Source: Carallia brachiata (taxonomy: Eukaryota > Streptophyta > Magnoliopsida > Malpighiales > Rhizophoraceae). From it: DNA of 64,000 bases. The notes beneath the pieces are model-generated. The model did not search any database, was not told where the DNA came from, and saw only the letters and a list, made by a program, of their open reading frames with translations. The stretch is from contig JADCRB010000043.1 in NCBI GenBank assembly GCA_021464245.1, forward strand, positions 5,326,794 to 5,390,793. Reading direction: 5' to 3'. Numbering within the stretch: position 1 is the first letter of the stretch; every line of letters begins with the position of its first letter. Positions 23,375 to 34,560 of this stretch are shown piece by piece. Position numbers and translations under genes: made by a program.

Positions 23375-23616
23375 TTCAATGGAAGAATGTCTAGCTATAG
23401 ACGTTAAACATAGCGCTTGTTAAGAGGCAACCCAATGTTTACTTTTAATTGTTTTAATTTGATTGATAAGCTTAAGTTAATTTGTTTTCTTTTTTTTGTG
23501 TAGGAACTTTGGTAAGGAAAAGTATGTTCAACAAAGCAACAATTACAAGCTGCTTGATTCAGAGAGTATTTTTTTACCCTCACCTTTGACCTTGTTGTTA
23601 GATAAATGAATGTTAT

Positions 23617-23640
23617 TTATCTTAAGTGTGGGGGTGCACA
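23617..23640 (+). promoter_or_regulatory. Internal polypurine-like tract of copy 2
   Basis: The sequence aagtgtgggggtg resembles the polypurine tract that precedes LTRs in this lineage but lies 1.7 kb before the actual LTR. It may be a second, central priming site or a relic. The supported 3' tract is at 25338-25351. Confidence 0.4.
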
Positions 23641-23745
23641 TGAGTAGAAAAGTCATCATTTTGATGAGTGTATGTGCGTTGATTAGAATATATATATATA
23701 TGCTCAAAGGGGATCCAAGAATATATTTGAAAAAAAAAAAAAGTG

Positions 23746-23950
23746 CACGACCTGGTCCGGTCATAGACCAGACAAGGTCCAGTTACATGCTAGAATTAAA
23801 GATGGGAGCTTCCTGGTCCGGTCCTATGCTGGAATTATTGGGGATGACCGGACCTAGTCCAGTCATGGACTGGACAAGGTCTAGTCTCATTCTGCCTTCA
23901 CAAGACCACTGAACTGGACTTGGTCTAGGTCCGGTCCACGTCCGGTTTAA
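23746..23950 (+). repeat. GGTCCGGTC-type degenerate tandem repeat in the 3' region
   Basis: Alternating variants of ctggtccggtc, gaccagacaaggtcc and its inverted form recur through 205 bp. It lies between the pol tail and the LTR, the region where Tat-lineage elements are known to carry variable tandem repeats. The period is irregular. Confidence 0.65.
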
Positions 23951-25351
23951 TTCTGACCCAAAAAAAAAGGTTTATTTGTTTTTTTTTATTATTTTCCTTG
24001 ATTCTACTGAACTCCTTGCATCTAGTTCTTTTATTGCTTGCATTGTTTTTGTCTTGTTTCTCCTTTTCAATGACTTAGATTCTTTCAGATTAGATTTATC
24101 TGCTTTCTAAGATTTAGGCTAGCATATGTTTTCGCTCTTTGTTTTCTTCTCTTTGTCTTCAATTCATTTTTCTCTTATTGTTTGATTCTAAGGTTGTTTG
24201 TTTGATGATGGAGGTGCACGTAAGTGTTGCTTTTTCCCTCCATTTTATCCAAGTAGTTTCGTTCTCTTTGTCTTCTTTTCTTGTAATTTATGTTTTTATT
24301 GCAACATTGAGGACAATGTTGACTAAGAGTGGAGGATAGGTGTTATTTGAATTTTTGCCAAAATTTTTTGCTCTTTAATGCTAATTTTTGTGTGCTTGCA
24401 TGATTTTACATGAGTTTCACTTGAATTCTGTTTGAGCTGAATTTTTGGATGCCGATGATAGTACTAATGCATGCAAGGTTGATCTTTGAGTATTATTTGA
24501 CATTAACAAGTCAAATATGGTTAGCAGAGAACTTGTTCTCCACTTGTAAAATTTTGTTTCTCATTTAATTTTAAAGTTGTGCAATGATCTTTTAAAGAGA
24601 GATGCTAGCTTTTAGAGATCTTCATGTAGTTTTTAATTATATACACTCATTTAAAGTATTTGAACAAACATTATATTCTCTTCTTCTCAAGAATTTTGGG
24701 GATATAATTTAGGAATTGAAAAAAAAAAAAGGAAAATGAGGCTTGCAAGTTGTTAATAAGTTATCTACTCCGTTGTTTTGGATTACTGAGTAACTGGGAG
24801 TCAGCATTACAATTGTTGGTCTTCACGTCAAAAGGTAGCTTGAATTATGAGTATGCAAAGCACTCTAAATATTTGCTTGTGAAGTAGTAATCGAGTACCA
24901 ACACCACAAGTAATGGTATTCGTGTCAAAAAGCATGTCAGTATTTAGAGAAAAGTATTAAAGCCTCCGATATATATAAAAAAAAGTTGAAATAAATAATT
25001 TCTATTGATCCCTGGTGTGGTTTTGTATTTTTAAGAGAAGATGATTTTTGTCCTTGGATTTTGGATGAATGTATGTGATTACTTTCTACATGACGGTAGT
25101 TAAGCGTTATCATTGATTAATAATCTTGTACCACAATTAATCAATGTAAAACGTATTTTGTGGAGAATGAGGACGCTGTTGATTATATTTGACTAGTAAA
25201 GTGTTGAGTGATGCTTATAGATTGATCTTGTACTCTGTTAATGAGGCCTTATTTCGAAATTTCGATTTGAATGAAATTTTTGTGAAGATCATGTGATATT
25301 GTTTATGTGTGATTGCTTGAGGACAAGCAACAGTTCAAGTGTGAGGGAATT
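23951..25351 (+). other. 3' untranslated region of Gypsy copy 2
   Basis: Non-coding AT-rich sequence from the tandem repeat to the LTR. It ends in gcttgaggacaagcaacag and the polypurine tract agtgtgagggaatt, a layout typical of plant Tat elements. The small open frames here have no recognisable content. Confidence 0.65.
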
Positions 25352-26708
25352 TGATAGGTTCAATATTTCCATAGATACTACGTGTAATTTGGTATCTAAT
25401 TTAATATTTATTTATGAAAATATTATATTTGTCGGTGGATTTTACTTTTATTTGTTATTTTATATTTTGTAGGTCAAATAGATGCAAATAGAAGTAATTG
25501 GGGCGGATTTGATACTATTCGGACAGATTTCATAGTTTTGTACACTACTCAGTTTTTCAGCAATAACTTCCTCTACACAAGTCGAAATTGGATGATTTTT
25601 AGACCAAATCAAAGCTAAGAGATAAGGCTACAAGTTTTCTGTTTTGACCAACTTCGGATTCTGTGTGGAAGAGGTCGAAATTTGGGTCCGAAAATACAGG
25701 GTCAAAACTGTCCAGAAAATTTACAAATCCTTTTCCGACTCCAATTTGGACTCTTTAGGGGTTACAATTTTATTATTTGAGGGGACTATAAATACTGAAG
25801 TTACATCAAAATTAGAGGACTTTTGGAGGCTATTCTTTTAGACAGAAGACAGAGAAAAAGTGTAGAGAGTGAAGAGGAGAATAGCATAAGGGAGGAACGC
25901 GAAGACGTCGGAAACGAGCTTTTCGATTCCTTTTCTTTTTTTTCTTTTTCTTTTGAACTCTATGATATAGATATTTGTTTATCTTTGGTTTCTAGCATGA
26001 GTGGCTAAAACCCTAAATTAGGACGAATGGGATGTAGTTTAGTTTAAGGTTAGATTATTTGATTTTTGTGGATATTTAATAGTTCTTTTGATTTTATTGC
26101 TTTTATATGTTGATAACTTGATTTGATTTATTTATTTTGTTTTTAAACATGCTTTTGTGCCTGGCCATCATGAAAGTAGTCATAGGATTTGTGTTGAAAT
26201 CAAAAAATGAGACACAATCGAGCACCAAATAGATAAACATACGAACTTTGAGTGAGACATGAGATAAGTTTATATGATGTTAGGAATTCTCTGTTCTTAA
26301 TGAGTTTAATCTATTTTGTGTGAGTTCAAGAGAAGATCACAATTAGATTGAATATGGTTAGGGTTGCTTGACAAAGAATACTAACTAAAAAAAAAAGGAT
26401 TCACATTCAAATTATTAATTCACAAAATTCATGTAATTCAGCTCTTCTAGGTGAAAACCCATAGCCCTAATACCCTCTATCTTGTGTTCAATTTTAACTA
26501 ATTTACCTCTGAATCTTCATTAGTATAATTACTTAACTTAATTTAGTTTAATAGTTTTACTTTTATTTAATTTTTACAAATATTAAATTTTGTTTGAATA
26601 ATATAAATCATAGTTAATATTTTGTTCCCTTGGGTTCGACACCTAGAGTATTCATCAGGTTTTATTACTCTGATCGGCCCTGTACACTTGTAGGATTTTA
26701 CCCGGTCA
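25352..26708 (+). repeat. 3' LTR of Gypsy copy 2
   Basis: It starts TGATAGG directly after the polypurine tract and ends near ...cccggtca, giving 1,357 bp. It has a TATA-like tataaata at 25787-25794 and is homologous throughout to 8895-10257. Just outside it the inverted Athila LTR resumes. Confidence 0.8.
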
Positions 26709-26711
26709 CTG

Positions 26712-26940
26712 GCTCAGTCCGATTGATCGATCAAAATTTTTTGTAACTTTCAACTTCTGATCTCCCAGTTTCATCGGTCGATCAATCGAAATTCACTGTC
26801 CAAAAATCTAACTTTTCCTATACAACACAAATAATAAGCCAAGTTAAGCACTTATAATATGTATAAAATATTTTCTCATAAATTAACAAAAAAAAATCAA
26901 AATTAAGCAATTAAGGGCATAAAATATAACATAAATATGA
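26712..26940 (-). repeat. Inverted Athila-type LTR fragment, right part
   Basis: The reverse complement matches 30853-31090, the front of the LTR, and stops four bases short of its TG end, where RT coding sequence of the plus-strand Athila element begins. With 19975-20510 it forms one LTR interrupted by copy 2. About 60 bp of LTR sequence around 31090-31150 is not clearly present on either side. Confidence 0.8.
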
Positions 26941-28985
26941 GCTTGTGCTTAATTGGAAAAAAATGCCATTTTATGGTGAGGGGAGGCATCATCCTTGGTC
27001 ATAAAATATCAAAAAAAAAAATTGATGTAGATAGGCCGAAGGTGAAAGTATTTGAAAATTTGCCACCACCCTCCAATGTGAAAGCAGTGAGAAGTTTCTT
27101 AGGGCATGTGGGGTTTTATTGCAGGTTTATTAAAGATTTTTCTGAAATTGCAAAAATCTTGTCGAATTTATTGATTCAAAATGTTCCTTTTAACTTCTCT
27201 GATGAGTGTTTGTAGGCTTTAAACACATTAAAAGAGAAGTTGATTTCTACCCTAGTAATAGTTGCACCAGATTGAAGCATTCCATTTAAATTGATTTGTG
27301 ATGCAAGTGATGTGGCTTTAAGAGCTGTGCTTGGCCAACATAAGGAGAAGATATTTTTAACTTATATATTATGCCAGTTGAACACTTTCAGAAGCACAAA
27401 CAAAATATGCCACAACAAAGAAGGAGCTACTTGCAGTAGTATTTGCTTTTGATAAGTTTTGTTCTTATTCAATCAGTACTAAAATTGTGGTATACACAAA
27501 TCACTCTGCATTGAAGTACATGCTTGCAAAAAAGGACCAAAGCCAAGGCTCATTTGGTGGATTTTCTTGCTTCAAGAGTTTGATATTGAGATTAAAGACA
27601 CGAAGGGTTCAGAGAATTATGTGGCAGATCACCTCTCAAGACTGGAGTACAAAACCAATGTGCAAGATAACATGGCCATCAAAGAAGAGTTTCCCGATGA
27701 ACATCTCTTTGCTATTAGAGAAGAACCATAGTACATTGATGTTGCCAATTATCTGACAAGTAAGTATATTTCCCCTAAGCTTAATTATCAACAAAAGAAA
27801 AAGTTTTTCTGATGTTAAGTATTATATTTGGAAAGATCCTTATTTATATAAGATTTGTGCATATAACATTATAAGGAGATGTGTACCAAGACAAGAGGTG
27901 CAGAATATTTTGTCTTATTGTCATGATAGGGAGGTATGTGGACACTTTGGTGCAAGTAAAACAACAACCAAAGTGCTCCAAACAGGTTTTTATTGGTTGA
28001 CTCTGTTTAAAGATGCTTGCTCTTATGTGCAGGTTGTCATACATGTCAAAATACAAGTAATGTATCAAAGAGATATGAAATGCTTTGGACAAATATTCTT
28101 TTTTGTGATTTGTTTTATGTTTGGGGCATTGGTTTTGTGGGACCATTTCCATCATCTTATGGAATAAATACATCCTAGTTGTTATGGAGTATGAATCTAA
28201 ATGGGTGGAAGCTATAGCTCTCAAAACAAATGATGCGAGAGTGGTGCCTAAGTTTCTAAAGAAGAACATCTTTACATGTTTTGGTACACATAGAGCAATC
28301 ATTGGTGATGGGGGTACTCATTTTTGTAATAGGTAATTTCATAATTTATTGCGTAAATATGGGTTAACACACACGGTAGCTACACCTTATCACCCACAAA
28401 CGAATGGCCAAGTAGAGGTTTCTAATAGAGACCTTAAAAAGATTCTAGAAAAGACTGTGAGTGCCTTTAGGAAAGATTGGTCTATATGCCTTGATGATGC
28501 TTTGCAGGATCATCGAACTGCTTATAAAACTCCAATAGGAATGTCCCCATATAAGCTAGTGTATGTCCAAGTATGCCATTTACCTGTGGAGTTGAACATA
28601 AGGTTATTAGGCTATTAAATTTCTTAACTTTGATGTGAAAGCAATACATGAGCAGATACTTTTACAATTGAATGAAATGGATGAGTTTTGTCTACAGGCT
28701 TATGAAAATGCTAAGTTGTACAAAGAATGCGCCCAAAAGTGGCATGATAAGGATATCATAGTGTGTGACTTTGTATCGAGTCAAAAAATTTTACTTTATA
28801 ACTCATGACTTAAACTTTTTTCAAGTAAATTGAAGTCAAGATGATATGGTCCATTTGTGATAACACAAGTTTTTTCCTCGGGAGCAGTTGAGATCTTTAA
28901 TGAAACGAAGGGAATTTTCAAAGTGAATAGGCAGAGGCTCAAGCCATATGTGGAAGGTGGTTTTGATCCATTAAAGGCCACCACA
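26941..28985 (+). pseudogene. pol: Athila-like pol remnant (RT end, RNase H, integrase, tail)
   Basis: The RT end reads KKCHFMVRGGIILGHKISKK and VKAVRSFLGHVGFYCRFIKDFS, a signature of Athila/Tat RT. RNase H pieces include ICDASDVALRAVLGQ and KKELLAVVFAFDKF, then [15 protein letters not shown]. The integrase zinc finger is degraded (CHDREVCGHFGAS). The integrase core gives GDGGTHFCNR and [21 protein letters not shown] at about 28300-28450. The tail at 28780-28985 has YGPFVITQVFSSGAVEIF and FKVNRQRLKPY, the intact counterpart of the tail that is fused to protease in the non-autonomous copies. Multiple stops and frameshifts prevent expression. Confidence 0.85.
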
Positions 28986-30852
28986 ACTTTTACAATTCCA
29001 CCATGAGCTCAAAAGAAAATCAAGCTAAAGACTATAAAATAAAACTATGTTTAGTTTATTAGTTTCTTCTTCTTCTTTTTAGTTGATGTTTATTTGTTTA
29101 GTTTTTCTCTTAATAAGATTTTTTGACATTAATGTTTTTTATTTATAGGCGACACAAACTTGCATCTAAAGTTTCGCAGTAGCATGCAAAAGAAGGAGTT
29201 GACAACAATTGGAACTAAATGCTATCTTAACGATCATCCCAACGATTTTTAGAATTGTCACCAATCAGGGGAGTCTTCCACCTTCTTTGTTTAGATTGTT
29301 TAACATTAGGGACAATGTTAAATTTAAAGTTTGGGGGTGGGAATTCTCTCAAAACTTTTTAAAAATTTTTGAATTTTCTTGCACTTTATGTGTTTTCAAT
29401 TCTGTGTGATAATTCACTAGTTAGGGATGATTATGAGTGATCTATATTGATTAAAGGATTTTGATGAATGCATACTTGGGAATCAAGTGGTTCAATGTTA
29501 ATTTTGTCTATTCTATAAATGATGAAATATTGAGTACTACTTTCATACTATAATGATTGATGTGTGTTTATAAAGGATCATGTGAACCTTATAACATATA
29601 TGATCACATTAGACACTCTAAAACCTATTTGATTATCCTTTGAGGCGAAATCTTAGACAACTACATTATTAGGGAGATTATTTAAACCATCTTTGTTGCG
29701 GTTGAGCCTTTCAAGCTTACCTTATTCATATTATATCCCCGGTCACTCCTTTGAGCCTTTTTAATGTTATACCTTATGATTTCTTTAACATGATCCACAT
29801 TTTCTATTAATCCTTTTAGCCCCAAAAAAAATCATGATTACCCTTTAAGAGAACTAGGCAAAGAAATCTCTCTTCTAAAAAAAATATATTGAAAAAAAAA
29901 CACGAAAAAAATGAAAAAAAAATATGAAAAAAAAAACAAAGAAAGAATCCTTAGTTCCTATTGTTGATAGAAATTTCAGATTAGTCGACCTAAGCAATTG
30001 GCCCGACAATATGAAGAAAAGACATGAAAAGATGAAAAGTTACAAAAAAATTTTGTTGGTCAACCGAATCAATGTGTTAGTCGACCAGTGTAGTTGAAGT
30101 GTAAAAAACTAAATAATTCCAAAAACTTTTCATTGGTGGACCAAAAGAGCAAAAGAGCATTTATTGAAGAAAATCTAATAAGTTACAACAAGTTTCGAGT
30201 GATCAACCAAACCAGATTTATTGGTCGACCAATGTCCTAGAAAAGTGAGAATGTATATTTTACAGAAAGTTTTCATAGGTCAACCGAAGTACATGTTGTA
30301 GTCAAATGATGTTTTAGAAACAAAATTTTCAGATTCTCTTGGGATTCTTTGAAAAAAAGAAAAAGAAAAAAAATAGAATGAAGGTTTCAATTCTTATGTT
30401 CTCTTACTTGATTTCTATTATATCCTTTTCTTTTATCAACCATCACCCTAGCCACGTTACAAGCTTAACAAAAGTCCTTTTGATCTTTGATAATGTGGAT
30501 GTCTACATTAGTAGAGAGGGATATGAAAGGCAGGCCTATGGAGTGTTTTATCAATTTATTGGGATCAAATTTATTGCTCATGGGTTGCATGCTCTTTACC
30601 AAATACATATTGTGAATTTGAGTTTGGATGAACACAAACATGCACATTAGATTTCTGGAGCATATGTGGTTAATGTTTGAATTATTTTTTATCTGAGTTG
30701 TGTTTTGAATAATTTCTTTAATTGATTACAATCATTGTTTTGAGGTAAGATGTGAGAACCCTAATAAGTTGAATTGGCATAAGTCATAGTTTATGCATTT
30801 GTTCCACTATTCCTTTGCTCGAGGACGATCAAAAATTAAGTTTGGGGATAGT
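28986..30852 (+). other. 3' region of the Athila-like element
   Basis: Non-coding stretch with A-rich tracts (29870-29940) and a degenerate repeat (29960-30320). Athila elements can carry an env-like frame here. One frame at about 30379-30650 starts with a hydrophobic stretch (ILMFSYLISIISFSF), but I see no further support for an env protein. The stretch ends in cgaggacgatcaaa and the polypurine tract. Confidence 0.6.
29960..30320 (+). repeat. Degenerate GGTCGACC-type repeats in the Athila-like 3' region
   Basis: Four or more loose units of roughly 80-100 bp share ttggtcaaccga / ggtcgaccaatg with tttacaaaa-like spacers. Related wording occurs in the LTR itself (31050-31100: gatcggtcaatcgaaccgag). 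It is another example of tandem reiteration between pol and 3' LTR. Confidence 0.55.
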
Positions 30853-32158
30853 TGATAAGCTCATATTTGTATTATATTTTATACCTTAAATTGCTTAATT
30901 TTGATTGATTTTTTTAGGTAAATTCATGAGAAATCTTTTATAGATATTATAAGTGCTTAATTTGGCTTATTATTTGTGTTGTGTAGGAAAAGTCAGATTT
31001 TTGGACAGAAAATTTTGATTAATCGACTAATGCAACTGGGAGATCAAAAGTTCAAAGTTACAAAAAATTTTGATCGGTCAATCGAACCGAGTCAACAATT
31101 GATCAATCTAACAAGAAAGGAAGTTTTACTGTTTTGGAAGAAAACGCAACTAAATAGAAGTTTGATGCAATCAGTTGAAGCCCTAAAAGAATGCCAATTG
31201 GAGAACTTTTAGAGAGCATTCAATTGTATCTTCAGATGGCTGGAATGAAAAGAAAATGACTCAAAAGAAAGTCTGAAAGAAAAAAAATGAAGAGAAGATA
31301 AAGCATGAAAACATCCAAGGGAGAAATCATATTCGTTTTCCTCTATTATTCATTACATACTATGTCTTTATCGAGATTAATTGTTAATTTTTATATTATG
31401 AGTAGCTAAACTCTTTTACTAAGGCCTTGAGGATGCTAGACATGTGAATGTGATTTTTAAGGTTTTAATTGAATTGATTTGATTTGGATTTTATTAGTAT
31501 ATGGTATTGTGTTTAATGCTTATAATTAACTGGCCACCGTTTACATGATTTTCTTACTTTAATCTGGATACGGACCAAGTGGCAAATTAGAGAGGTACGA
31601 ATGTTGTATACCACAAGGTTAAACTGACTAAATACCATATAATCGGTTTCAATTTGTGGTTTTTAGTGACAAGGTGTTCTAAGTATCATTGTAAGTTAGG
31701 AATTCCATAGATCAACAACGTGTTTCTTATTAAATTAAATTCTCACAAGATTGGGGGTTATTATATAGGAATAGATTTGTTATTGCTTGGACCAAAGGGT
31801 AATAATTAATTTAGGGAGTTTCGCCATAACATGTCCACTTCTTAATTGATTCAATCGAAATCTAAAAACTCCATGTTCCATGTTGATGCTAAATTAGGTG
31901 CCTTAGTGCTTTAATTCACATCATCTTTAATCTTTGATTTAGTTGTTTTCTTTTTTTTTCTAGCTTGCATTCCTAGATTCTTAGGTTAGTTAAATTATAA
32001 ATTTATCGATCGAGTTAACTTAAGAAAAATTGATCAAAGTTCTAGTACCTAGATACCAGTGTCTGTGATAATGATACTCGACTCACAATTTTTATACTAT
32101 TTTTTGAACTAATATACTTGCTAGAATATTATCGTCAGAATTGTGCATATCACACAAC
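30853..32158 (+). repeat. Athila-like 3' LTR
   Basis: It starts TGATAAGCTCAT after the polypurine tract. The end is placed around 32150-32158 (tatcacacaaca) by analogy only, because the other LTR copy in the window is partial. The inverted fragments 19975-20510 and 26712-26940 match its interior and front. The TATA and poly(A) sites were not resolved. Confidence 0.7.
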
Positions 32159-32642
32159 AACAACTAGTGGGCTAGTAATGGCTATGAGGCGACATGGTAA
32201 AAAAGAGAGAGTAGTGATGGCGAGCAAAGAAGGGAGGGGTTTGGGCAGCGACAAACACTTAGGGGTTTGCTAGGGGCTTTAGGAGAAATAGATGGCTTGT
32301 GGGATGATGATTGGACAAAAAGGAAAGAGATAATACTTGATGATGATGACGATGATGTTGCCATTGTTGTTATTATGTTATGTAACTGCATCTTTGAATA
32401 AACCCAAAGCATCAAATCAACTCAAAGTACCTCCATTAATAGAAAAGTAAGGATTTAATTTTCCCAAATCAATAAAATTTAATGGCAAATTTTGAGACAA
32501 AATCTGTGGGAAAAAATAATTGATTTGGGTTGTTATAAGAGGGTTTGATTTTCCAAATGATTGTGTTGTTTAATCTTTGTGGGAGGTAGAAAAACATTGG
32601 ATTAGTGTGAGAAGAGGAGAGATACAGAGGGAATAAGCAAAT
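32159..32642. other. Intergenic, nothing recognised
   Basis: This lies between the Athila-like LTR and the inverted-repeat element. The small minus-strand frames here are low complexity (a serine-rich run) and are not called. Confidence 0.5.
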
Positions 32643-33898
32643 GTTTAGTCCTATAGGGTTGGGATTTTTGCAAATTAGTCCCATATGTTAGGGTTATTTC
32701 ATATAAGTTCTCAACGTTAATGATTTTATTTCAATTGAATCCTATTATTAATAGATCTGACTTTGACGGTCATCTTTTTATTTTGACCGAATAAAAAAAT
32801 AATATAAAAATAAAAATACATATTAAAAACTCTGAGAATAAATTAAAAAATGTACTTGAATACTATTTTTCTTTTTAAATGTATTTTATTTTTCTTTTCT
32901 CTTCTCTTTCATCACAACTACTCAGAATCCATTAGACCTCCACCACCATAATAAACTTATTAGCACCACCAATACCCCAACCTGCACCAGGTCAGCCACC
33001 ACTCTTTTGCACTAAACCCGCCGCCAACACAACAGCTGTGGCCCCAACAACATACCCATACTCCATTGACTCCTCCCCATGCTCCCGCATGATGGAGGAG
33101 CAAAGTGTCGGCTTGCAAACGAAGAGTTGATGGATGATGACTCGAAGCGAGGATTTGGGAGTTTCAGTGGCGAAAACAGGTAGATCAAATGCTGACAAAT
33201 CTTTTTGGACTGGTTTCAAATAATGGCAGGGGAACAGCGGTGCGTTGGGGAGGCGGCGGCTCTAGGTGGGGCATCGGCTGTTCGACTTGATTTGTGGGCT
33301 TTTCCGACCATATTCCAACGCATGATTGACATAGAAGGGTAGATCAGCACACAACGGTTCTAAAAAAGTGAGTTTTAATCAGCACCAACGACCAGCTGCT
33401 GATGATGGCACCGCGTGCGACGAAGATGGTGGCGATCCAACAATGGTGGAGGCAGAATAGGATCTGACTTTTTTCGTGGATTTTTTTTTCTTTGAAGGTT
33501 TTTGTGATTTTTGGAGATGATGTTAGGGTTTGATTTAGGAATGAAAGTTGGAAGCTTTTCTTTAAAATAGGCATGTATGTGTATTTTACAAGTATTCTAA
33601 CATTTTAAGTTATTTTTTTATTTATTTATATGTTTTTCTTAATTTTTAAATTTTTTAATGTCCATGTGCGTATTTTACAAGGATTTTGACATTTTAAATT
33701 AACTTTCTTATTTTTTTTATACAATATTCTTAATTTGTTGAATTTTTTAATATGGTCAATTAACATTTTTAACGGTCAAAGTCTATTTCGTTTAATATAG
33801 GACTCAATTGGCATGAATGTATTAACGTTTAGAACTTATTGAAACGACTTTAACATTTAAGACTTAATTAAAATTTAGTCAAACGTATAAGACAAATC
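32643..33898. mobile_element. Non-autonomous element with about 130-bp terminal inverted repeats
   Basis: The left end (gtttagtcctatagggttggg ... acgttaatgattttatttc) is the imperfect reverse complement of the right end. Matching blocks include ataagttct, acgttaat, caattga.tcctat and gactttgac.gt. Long inverted repeats with no transposase suggest a Mutator-like non-autonomous element. The inside, about 32900-33480, is richer in G and C than the flanks, with runs such as ccaccaccata and gcggcggctc. A minus-strand frame at 32992-33219 lies in it. This is what a captured gene fragment could look like. No target-site duplication was found. Confidence 0.6.
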
Positions 33899-33899
33899 T

Positions 33900-34120
33900 T
33901 TTGGTTATTTCGAGATGCAGAGAAAAGGGGAGAGAAAAATTTTTAGAAATTTTAAAATATATTTTTATTTTTTTATTTAATTTTTATTAATTTTAAATTA
34001 AAATAACACATGACACGTCACATAATTCTTTACAAAATAATTTAATCATGTTAGATTTATTACTTTTTCAAAGATGTGTTAGACATTATATATCACAAAG
34101 GTGATTTTTTTTTTTTTGAT
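33900..34120 (-). repeat. Dispersed repeat, copy B
   Basis: This is the inverted relative of 19180-19440, directly beside the right end of the inverted-repeat element. Confidence 0.65.
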
Positions 34121-34329
34121 ATTAATCCTAATAAATATGTGAGCACTCTCAGATAGACGCATAAATTGAGAGATTACAATTTTTGATAATTTTACTGTGC
34201 ATAAAATTTAACAGTATTATACATAATAAGTTATAAAAAATACAAAACTTATAACTACCGTTAATATGCAACAAACTTATAAATAATATCTACTCACAAT
34301 AATTATGTCTCATGTACGCTCCCTACATC

Positions 34330-34560
34330 ACTTAAAATGCTAGTTTGGTGGTAACCCAACGTGTCTTCCTCCACAATGACTAGGGTTCGAATCCCTACAT
34401 TTTCCCTTACCCTCGAATCTGAGATTTATGCAGAGATACGGTTGTAAATTCATGACTCTTTAACACCGTGATTAGGTGCGAAGAAGGTCCGTTGGACTCA
34501 ATAGTGCACGGATAGAGAATCTGTTATTTAAAAGTGGTTAAATAAGATACAATACAGGAA
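34330..34560 (+). repeat. tRNA-derived SINE-like sequence
   Basis: It has an A-box-like tagtttggtgg (34341-34351) and a perfect B box ggttcgaatcc (34384-34394), 32 bp apart. It lacks a cloverleaf and acceptor stem, so it is not a working tRNA gene. A body of unrelated sequence follows to about 34560. The boundaries are approximate. Confidence 0.5.

Larger units (their letters stand above)
20563..26708 (+). mobile_element. Non-autonomous Ty3/Gypsy (Tat/Athila-like) element, copy 2
   Basis: It contains leader, gag, zinc knuckle, protease, pol tail, a long 3' region with GGTCCGGTC-type repeats, a polypurine tract (agtgtgagggaatt at 25338-25351) and a 3' LTR. It sits inside an inverted Athila-type LTR whose two parts flank it. 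The 5' LTR is missing, replaced by the 20-bp inverted repeat at the left edge. As in copy 1, RT, RNase H and integrase are absent between protease and tail, so mobilisation would have needed enzymes from another element. Confidence 0.85.
26941..32158 (+). mobile_element. Athila-like Gypsy element, 3' half
   Basis: It contains the end of RT, RNase H, integrase, the pol tail, a long 3' region with GGTCGACC-type repeats, a polypurine tract (aagtttggggatagt) and the 3' LTR. The 5' LTR, gag, protease and the first part of RT are absent: the sequence begins inside RT directly beside an inverted LTR end, as if a relative of the same family had inserted into the RT gene. Coding parts are broken by several stops and frame changes. 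Confidence 0.85.

Noticed and set aside
8895..26708. The two Tat-type LTRs as ends of one 17.8-kb element
   Set aside because: The inverted Athila LTR that is split around copy 2 puts the left end of that element at about 20,560, so the LTR at 8895 cannot be its 5' LTR without further rearrangement. No primer-binding site follows it.
30379..30650. Possible env-like frame of the Athila-like element
   Set aside because: There is one hydrophobic stretch only, with no second membrane segment, no signal peptide pattern I trust, and no homologous frame in the window.
32992..33219. Minus-strand 75-codon frame as a gene
   Set aside because: No domain, no introns and no start context. It lies within a non-autonomous inverted-repeat element and is mentioned only as possible cargo.
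34341..34394. tRNA gene
   Set aside because: A and B boxes are present, but no acceptor or anticodon stem can be formed. A SINE-like origin fits better.
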